DNA of 11,296 bases. Origin: Dehalococcoidia bacterium. GTDB lineage: Bacteria > Chloroflexota > Dehalococcoidia > Lucifugimonadales > SHYF01. The notes beneath the pieces are model-generated. The model searched no databases. It worked only from the letters and a program-made list of their open reading frames with translations, and was not told the DNA's origin. Of this stretch, positions 6,099 to 11,296 are shown in pieces (the first letter of the stretch is position 1; the number at the start of each line of letters is the position of its first letter). The stretch covers positions 1 to 11,296 of the forward strand of contig SHYF01000045.1 of NCBI GenBank assembly GCA_009692985.1, in the 5' to 3' direction. A program made the translations under genes and the position numbers.

Positions 6099-7811
6099 TT
6101 ACTTCAGGGTAATCGTGTGAAGAGCGGAGGGATGGTTTGACAGGGAATAAGGGCTCCACGTCAAGACACGAGGCCCCACGCCCCAGGGGATATTTACATA
6201 TCCAATACCAAGGTTATAGCTTTCATCCCGTAGACGCAGGTACAGCTTTTTAGACGCTTCCGCTTGTTCATCCACATTGAGTATCCCAAAGGTTTCTCTC
6301 ACCAGCCGGACAAGTTCTGGATCCCCGTGGGCCCGATTGGGGCTCTCAAGGTCGCCATAGTTTACGGCCATGGTACTTGTAGCATCTTTCCGGCCTGTGA
6401 CGTCATACCACCATAGCTGACCGTTTAATTCTCCCGCTTGCTGCCTTTTTCTGATCCCAACGCCATCCCCTACCCTTACCTCCGTGTCTAGCCCCAGCTC
6501 CCTTCTCCAGAACTCAGCACCTAGTTGCGCCCCTTCGACCATGAATGGTATCGAGATAGAAGGATGGGTGTTAACGATCAGCTTGCCGAACCCCTGGCCG
6601 CCGGGATAGCCAGCATCAGCCAGCAGCTGCCGGGCCTTGTTGGGGTCGAAGGGCAAGGGGTCGAGCTCACGAGTATATCCAATGGTGCTAGGGGTGACAG
6701 CCGTCCATCCTTTTACCTGGAATACTTCGGAGCCTCCATAAAGTCTATCCCGGATCAAGTCTTTGTTGATGGCATAGTCTAAAGCCTGCCGGACCCGCTT
6801 GTCGTGACAGGGATGCTGCGGTTCCCAGCACCCAACTAACTTGATATATACAGATATACCCTCCTGACCAAACACCAGACGCCGGCCTGCGGTCTCAATC
6901 TGATTCTTCGTTGCAAGACTGACTGGAACGATATCGGCCTCCCCAGCCCGTACGGCCGCCACTCTGGTGGCCTCCTCCGGCGCCAAGAACACGTCCAGCA
7001 ACTGAAACTTCATCCTTTTATCTTCGGGGAAGCCGTTCTTGGGCTGGTAGTAGAAATCATCGAAACGCTCGAACGTCATGCTGTAGTTCGGGACGTGTTT
7101 TACCAGCCTCATAGGCCCAGCCCCAATGGGCTTTTTATCGTAGGCCTCCTCCTCTGCGGTGTCGTGTAGTTTGGCTCTCTTGGGCATGATACCGTGCGAG
7201 AAGATTCCTGCCTCGGAAAGGACGTAAGCGATCTCGGTAACCGGGGCCTTAGTGACCATACTTACTTTATCCGACCCGCTCATCTCTATCCTATTCATCC
7301 GGCGAGAAGCGACCAGTGCTGTGCTGTCGATGGCATATTCAACAGCCTGAGGCCCCCAGGAATGCTGAAGACTCCACAGAGCATCTTCCGTTGTTAGTTC
7401 CGTCCCATCATGAAACTTTACCCCTTTTCGGATTGTAAACGTCCAGGTCAGGCCATCGGCGGAGAGGCCCCACTGGCTTGCTATGCCTGGTACCATCTCT
7501 CTTGTCTCGTTATCGGAGATGAGAAACCCGTGCACAGTTCGGCCATAGATGTTCCCTTTCGTTGAATCCACAGTGAAAGCGAAGTCGAACCGCTCGTTAC
7601 CTAAACTCCCCACCATAACCGTCAGTTTGCCAGGATTCACCACGGCTGCGGGTTTAACAGCGGGGGCTGGTGTTGCGGTCGCTATGCCTGGTTGAATAGC
7701 GGTGGATTGGGGTGCATTGGTCGGCGATGGCGTGGCAGTGGCCGCGGCTCCGCAGGCCAGCGCGAATACCAATGTTAGTACGGGTAGAGTCTTTAAAAGT
7801 CTCCCAATCAT
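6099..7811 (-). CDS. Family-5 ABC-transporter solute-binding lipoprotein (peptide/nickel type)
   Basis: This 570-aa protein has a lipoprotein signal (hydrophobic stretch, ALAC with C20 as the lipidation site), an Ala/Thr/Pro linker to about residue 55, and then a periplasmic-binding-protein type 2 fold. The DppA/OppA/NikA family shows in MVPGIASQWGLSADGLTW (107-124) and TIRKGVKFHDGTELTTEDAL (126-145), in the C-terminal-lobe LDYAINKDLIRDRLYGG, and in ARQLLADAGYPGG. Such proteins sit on the outer face of the membrane and hand peptides, metal complexes or similar ligands to an ABC permease; the ligand cannot be read from sequence. Length is normal for the family. The ATG at 7811 has GGAGG (7816-7820) four bases before it. 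No permease or ATPase genes are adjacent, so it looks like an orphan subunit. The 7887-8270 remnant upstream is its close paralogue. Confidence 0.93.
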   Translation of the reverse strand: MIGRLLKTLPVLTLVFALACGAAATATPSPTNAPQSTAIQPGIATATPAPAVKPAAVVNPGKLTVMVGSLGNERFDFAFTVDSTKGNIYGRTVHGFLISDNETREMVPGIASQWGLSADGLTWTFTIRKGVKFHDGTELTTEDALWSLQHSWGPQAVEYAIDSTALVASRRMNRIEMSGSDKVSMVTKAPVTEIAYVLSEAGIFSHGIMPKRAKLHDTAEEEAYDKKPIGAGPMRLVKHVPNYSMTFERFDDFYYQPKNGFPEDKRMKFQLLDVFLAPEEATRVAAVRAGEADIVPVSLATKNQIETAGRRLVFGQEGISVYIKLVGCWEPQHPCHDKRVRQALDYAINKDLIRDRLYGGSEVFQVKGWTAVTPSTIGYTRELDPLPFDPNKARQLLADAGYPGGQGFGKLIVNTHPSISIPFMVEGAQLGAEFWRRELGLDTEVRVGDGVGIRKRQQAGELNGQLWWYDVTGRKDATSTMAVNYGDLESPNRAHGDPELVRLVRETFGILNVDEQAEASKKLYLRLRDESYNLGIGYVNIPWGVGPRVLTWSPYSLSNHPSALHTITLK

Positions 7812-7886
7812 GGTTCCTCCATATGAACTGAGTTAAGTCGTGCCGCCCTTGGCCGGTGCTACCAGCGCCACGCCATGCCGCCGTCA

Positions 7887-8270
7887 CTAAGCGGGGATCA
7901 GCCGCAGGCTCAGCGTCGTGAAGTTCACCCGCTTGTCGGTGGGGAAGCTGTTTTTGGGCTGCTCGTAGTAGTCGGCGAAGCGCTCCAGGGTCATCTCGGA
8001 GGCCGCCACGTGCTTCACCAGCTTCATGGGGCCGGCGCCCACGGGGTTGCGGTCGTAGGCCGCTTCCGCAGGTATATCGTGCAAACTCGCCCGCTTGGGT
8101 AAGATGACACCGATCCAGTTCGATGCCGCCTCCGAATTGGTCATAGGGAAGTCAGCGGCGGGGACCTTGGTGGTCACACTGACCTGGTCGGGCCCGGTCT
8201 GCTCGAGCCGATCCAGTATGGCGGACAGGCCAAGGGGGATCGAGCTAATGACGTACTCCTTTCTTTCAAC
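7887..8270 (-). pseudogene. Remnant of a third family-5 solute-binding protein (middle third only)
   Basis: The open frame (127 codons, entered directly after an in-frame TGA at 8271-8273) aligns without gaps to about residues 157-279 of the binding protein at 6099-7811. Matches include PKRASLHD with PKRAKLHD, NPVGAGPMKLVKHV with KPIGAGPMRLVKHV, and YEQPKNSFPTDKRV with YYQPKNGFPEDKRM. The signal peptide, N-terminal lobe with the FHDG motif, and C-terminal lobe are all missing. The frame ends TTLSLRLIPA then TAG, precisely where the paralogue continues into its next lobe. An ATG at 8177 exists but has no support as a start. Base use is more GC-rich than its paralogue downstream. A deleted or decayed duplicate is the best reading; the frame is kept open, so the decay may be recent. 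Confidence 0.85.
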
Positions 8271-8287
8271 TCAACTGTTGGCCCTGG

Positions 8288-10033
8288 TTACTTGTCGAAC
8301 CACCACAGGTTGGCAAAAAGATGCTTGTCGAACCGGGGCTTCTCGAAGCCCCTCAGTTTGGGATTGATCCCATAGATGGCGGTCAGATCAAAGATGGGAA
8401 GGCCAAGAACATCTTCTCGCACCACGTCGGCGATGGCCTCCAGCGCCCGGCGGCGTTCATCGCCAGACAACCCCCGAGCCCTGTGCCATTCCGCATCTAG
8501 CTCCGGGATGCACACGGTGCCGCCGCCCGAGTCACACTGCAGCCGCTGGCCCACGAATGCGCCATAGTCCAAGTTTTCATAGGCGGTCCCGATGATGTCC
8601 ATGAGTTGCCCGGGGTCGCAGGTGGCGGGCTTCTTGCTTTCGGTGGCGCCCTGCCACCCGGCCTTTTGGGCGCCGGGGATACCTATGCCGCAATCGCGCA
8701 TTTTGACTCGGATGCTGCCTTCCAGGAAATTTGCTCTGGCGTTGATGCCCGCAGTCTTCATGTAAGTCGCCATTGACTCCACCAGCTCCTGGTGGAACGC
8801 GATGCGGTTGGCGCGGCTGTTGATCTTGATCTCGGCTTCGCAGTTGGGCGCCGAGTTAGGCCGGCCGCAACGATAGCCAATCCGTTCCAGGAGCTGGCGG
8901 GCCAGAGTGGGGTTGTACTCGTAGGGCTTAATGTTTTTCTCGGTGATGCCGGTGACCCCTGGAACCCCAAAATTCCCCCGGCACGTGGTGGTGCCCTGGA
9001 ACAGGGCGTCCACGATGGCTTGGCAGTCTATCGAGTGCACCATGGCCTGGCGCATCTCCTTCTTGGACAACCAGGGGTCCCAGATGGTGTCAATGCGGTA
9101 CCACGCCATTTCGGCGGTGCCGCCGGTGACAAAGCGGCTCGGCCCCAGCCGCTTGGTATCGTCCAGGCTGAGCAGGAAAGCCCAGTCCGCCTCGCCGGTT
9201 TCAATCATGGCGCTGCGCACTGTGGATTCTTCCCGCCACTGCCACTCGATCTCGGCCAACAATGGTGCGGCGAACTCTGGTGACTCGGGAGCCGGGATAA
9301 AGCCTTGAAAGGCCGCCGTAACCACCTTCACCCCGGGAGTCCACTGGACTACTTTGTAGGGGCCTGCCCCTGCCGGCTCCCGCATCTGGGTGAACTCACC
9401 CGCCTGAAGGGCTTTGGGCGAGTACGTCTTGGACAGGTACAGCGCCCACTCAAAGAGCGGACAGGGTCCGCCGCAGTTAACTCTGGCCTTGAGGGGCCCA
9501 GCTTCCTCCACCGTGTAGGGCCCCGACACCGCGAGAGACGTGATGGGGTACTTGGACACGCCGGCAAATTTGGCATATTCCTGCCAGGCCGCCACATCCC
9601 ACTTGGCGCCGTCATGAAAGGTCACACCGGGGCGCAGCTCGTACTCCCACTGGTTTGGAGCGGTCTGCCGCCAACTCTTGATCAAGGACGATGGGGCTGC
9701 CTTGCGGGTATCCCGGTCTACGTGGCCCATGTACCCGCTGACGGTATCCAGGAGCTGTCCCCCGTGGGCGTCACTATTGCGTATGCCAGCCAAATGCTCC
9801 GGCTCCACCGCAATGACTGCCACCGCGCGGTTCTTGGCCGTTTGAGGCTTTTTGGGTGAGAGAGTGGCTTGGGGGGTGGCGGTGGGCAGCGTCTGGACCG
9901 GGTTGACCGTTACCGCAGGCTGGGCAGGAGCGGCCGGGGCTGAAGTACCGCCGCAGGCCACCGCCAGCGCCAGCAACAGCACCAAACCCAGCATCGTGCA
10001 GGAACCTCGTCCAGCTTGGCCGAAATGCGACAT
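8288..10033 (-). CDS. Divergent, cysteine-rich family-5 solute-binding lipoprotein
   Basis: The 581-aa protein has a lipoprotein signal peptide ending AVAC (C27), a Pro/Ala/Thr linker to about residue 68, and a family-5 binding-protein fold: SLIKSWRQTAPNQWEYELRP (116-135), the FHDG motif (139-142), GAGPYKVVQW (222-231), MRQAMVHSID (327-336) and NPTLARQLLERIGY (374-387). It probably captures an oligopeptide-like or metal ligand outside the membrane for an ABC importer encoded elsewhere. Unusual for the family are ten further cysteines after C27, many closely paired (187/191, 337/351, 389/398, 500/508, plus 448 and 472), which suggests disulfide bonding in the extracytoplasmic space. The ATG at 10033 has GGAGG (10040-10044) six bases upstream; an internal Met14 would also keep the signal. 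A promoter lies at 10110-10138. Confidence 0.9.
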   Translation of the reverse strand: MSHFGQAGRGSCTMLGLVLLLALAVACGGTSAPAAPAQPAVTVNPVQTLPTATPQATLSPKKPQTAKNRAVAVIAVEPEHLAGIRNSDAHGGQLLDTVSGYMGHVDRDTRKAAPSSLIKSWRQTAPNQWEYELRPGVTFHDGAKWDVAAWQEYAKFAGVSKYPITSLAVSGPYTVEEAGPLKARVNCGGPCPLFEWALYLSKTYSPKALQAGEFTQMREPAGAGPYKVVQWTPGVKVVTAAFQGFIPAPESPEFAAPLLAEIEWQWREESTVRSAMIETGEADWAFLLSLDDTKRLGPSRFVTGGTAEMAWYRIDTIWDPWLSKKEMRQAMVHSIDCQAIVDALFQGTTTCRGNFGVPGVTGITEKNIKPYEYNPTLARQLLERIGYRCGRPNSAPNCEAEIKINSRANRIAFHQELVESMATYMKTAGINARANFLEGSIRVKMRDCGIGIPGAQKAGWQGATESKKPATCDPGQLMDIIGTAYENLDYGAFVGQRLQCDSGGGTVCIPELDAEWHRARGLSGDERRRALEAIADVVREDVLGLPIFDLTAIYGINPKLRGFEKPRFDKHLFANLWWFDK

Positions 10034-10109
10034 ACCCTACCTCCTGAACCGGAATTCCCCATATCAACCGGCCTGCGCCCAAAGTGGCCTTTGCAGGTTG
10101 ATAGTCGGT

Positions 10110-10138
10110 AGTCTATGAGTATTGCTAACTCCTGTCAA
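10110..10138 (-). promoter_or_regulatory. Sigma-70-type promoter for the cysteine-rich binding protein
   Basis: On the minus strand TTGACA (10138-10133), a 17-base spacer and TAGACT (10115-10110) make a full-consensus -35 and a 4-of-6 -10 hexamer. The expected start of transcription is about 70 bases before the ATG at 10033. It sits between the transposase stop and the binding-protein gene, so it may belong to the insertion-sequence end. Confidence 0.5.
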
Positions 10139-10295
10139 ACGGCTCGCCAAGTCACCAAAGCCAAGATACTCGGCTTGAAGGCTCGGCCTTCTCCCTGAAA
10201 AACCGCGCTGACCATGGTTTCACTCACCTCGCACTTTTTGAACACACACCTTCCCCTGGGTCACTTCAAGTCCACCCCAAGATCAAGGACAGATA
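10139..10295. other. Spacer downstream of the transposase; probably holds the insertion-sequence end
   Basis: No gene is seen. GAAGGC-TCG-GCCTTC (10177-10191) is a perfect 6-bp hairpin, preceded by AAGCC/GGCTT (10158-10162 with 10172-10176). The terminal inverted repeat of the insertion sequence should be somewhere here, but its partner end lies outside the window, so I cannot place it. Confidence 0.35.
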
Positions 10296-11294
10296 CTATC
10301 CTGGCCGTGGGCAGAGTTTGCTTATCCGCTCCAGCACCCCGCTGAACACATCCCTGGTCATAATCACTTCGGCAAGCTGAAACACCAACCTTCTGGCATG
10401 GCGCACCAGCCGTCCACCTATCTTGATCAGCTTAGTTTGTACACTGCGCAACGACCAGTGCTTCACCGACTCCGGCAATGCCAGCCTTCGTACGAAGTTC
10501 CCCAAGTTGTAGGCCAAGATGAACAGCCACAGCCTCACCTGATTGGCCACGAACCGGTGGCAGGAGAGACGGGTCCAGTTGAGGGCGTACTTACCCTCCT
10601 TGATCCACTGTTCGGCGATGCCACGCCCATTGTAGAAGCGGACAATACCCTTGGGTGGATAGTGCAGGTCCGTCACAATGAACCCAACCCTGGGGAACAG
10701 TTGTCCATGGTGCCATTCCACCTTGGCTACCACTCGCCGAGGCGAGTCCCAACTCTGGGCCTGATAGACGAAATCGTGATAGCAGACAATGGGCCTCCCC
10801 GACGGCCATTCGGTAGGGCGTTCCAGCAAGTGACGAATATGCTCCTGCAACACCTGGTTGGCCGGAAGTCTTATGGCGTAACCCATGCCCGCTGCTTCCA
10901 GATATTCGTACACTTCTGGCTTGGCAAAGGCAGCGTCAGCTCGAAACAGCAGCCGCACGCCCTTCTTCAGGTAGCCCCTCACCACCGGCTCAAGGAGTTC
11001 TCGCCACTTATCAGCGCTGTGGACGTTGCCAGATCTCAGCGTAGCTCCTTCGCAATCCCCAAATTGGTTGAAAAGAAACAGGGGGTGATAGCAGACGCAC
11101 TCGAAGTGTCCGTTGTAGGCCGACCCTTCTTGCTGGCCATGTACTGGGCTCTCGGAACTGTCCATATCCAGAATGACACGCTGGTGGACCGTGTGGGCCA
11201 TGGCGCCTTCTACCCACTGAGTGTTCATTTGGGCTAACCCTTTCAGGTTGCCCTCCTGGGTCAAGGTCTCCGTCTCAAAGCGACTCAGGGTATT
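10296..11294 (-). CDS. IS1380-family transposase (5' end outside window)
   Basis: The frame is open through the right edge, so the N-terminal part is missing from view; the TTG at 11264 is not a credible start because reading continues upstream as NTLSRFETET. The visible 332 residues contain the DDE (RNase H-like) transposase core. Counting from that TTG: ILDMDSSES (31-39) with D35, FRADAAF (107-113) with D110, and YNGRGIAEQWIKEGKYA (211-227) with E218. The sequence around the first aspartate (DxDSSESPVHGQQEGSAYNGH) and the YNxRGxxExxIKE block are characteristic of IS1380-family elements. The C-terminal end, with conserved basic helices, runs to a normal stop at 10296-10298 and shows no frameshift, so it may be functional if the rest is intact. 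It is followed in the same orientation by the binding-protein gene. Confidence 0.92.
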   Translation of the reverse strand, partial: NTLSRFETETLTQEGNLKGLAQMNTQWVEGAMAHTVHQRVILDMDSSESPVHGQQEGSAYNGHFECVCYHPLFLFNQFGDCEGATLRSGNVHSADKWRELLEPVVRGYLKKGVRLLFRADAAFAKPEVYEYLEAAGMGYAIRLPANQVLQEHIRHLLERPTEWPSGRPIVCYHDFVYQAQSWDSPRRVVAKVEWHHGQLFPRVGFIVTDLHYPPKGIVRFYNGRGIAEQWIKEGKYALNWTRLSCHRFVANQVRLWLFILAYNLGNFVRRLALPESVKHWSLRSVQTKLIKIGGRLVRHARRLVFQLAEVIMTRDVFSGVLERISKLCPRPG

Positions 11295-11296
11295 GG
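10296..11296 (-). mobile_element. IS1380-family insertion sequence, partial
   Basis: The element is defined by its transposase. Family members are about 1.7 kb with short terminal inverted repeats and 4-bp target duplications. Here the left boundary falls between about 10034 and 10295 but cannot be fixed, and the other end lies beyond the window. Confidence 0.75.

Noticed and set aside
6099..10033. A complete peptide ABC-transport operon
   Set aside because: Only binding proteins are present; no membrane permease or ATPase frames occur on either strand.
10398..11237. 279-codon plus-strand frame
   Set aside because: It is antisense to the IS1380 transposase, whose DDE motifs are clear on the minus strand.

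Overview
The window looks like an accessory region of a moderately GC-rich bacterium. The two extracytoplasmic solute-binding lipoproteins, with long Ala/Thr/Pro-rich linkers after the lipidated cysteine, suggest a Chloroflexota (Dehalococcoidia or SAR202-like) genome. This is an inference from protein style only; no rRNA or tRNA is visible to confirm it.

Layout. (1) Positions 1-4335, plus strand: the C-terminal end of what looks like an Eco57I/PglX-type DNA methyltransferase runs in from the left edge. It overlaps by 8 bases the start of a large PLD-nuclease/SNF2-helicase fusion. Together they look like the modification and restriction arms of a phage-defence cassette with DISARM/BREX-like parts. 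(2) Positions 4336-5650: a gene-poor stretch holding broken or tiny pieces. These are a helix-turn-helix fragment like the end of RecQ-type proteins, an antisense recombinase-type helix-turn-helix fragment, a GC-rich hairpin-dense segment, and a 38-codon GTG-started small ORF with a nearly ideal Shine-Dalgarno site and several RNA hairpins. (3) Positions 5651-5875: an isolated 74-aa unknown gene with good translation signals and its own terminator. (4) Positions 5942-6098: a C10/G7 hairpin and a perfect 23-bp-arm terminator between convergent genes. (5) Positions 6099-10033, minus strand: two family-5 (DppA/OppA-type) solute-binding lipoproteins flanking the middle third of a decayed third paralogue. 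No permease or ATPase gene is present. (6) Positions 10296-11296, minus strand: an IS1380-family transposase cut by the right edge, with a good promoter between it and the binding-protein gene downstream.

How the parts relate. The methyltransferase and helicase-nuclease are translationally coupled and probably act together: host DNA is marked, and unmarked DNA is translocated and cut. The binding proteins are probably orphan peptide- or metal-complex-binding lipoproteins serving a transporter encoded elsewhere. The recombinase and insertion-sequence pieces point to repeated insertion and deletion, which fits the paralogue remnant and the gene fragments.
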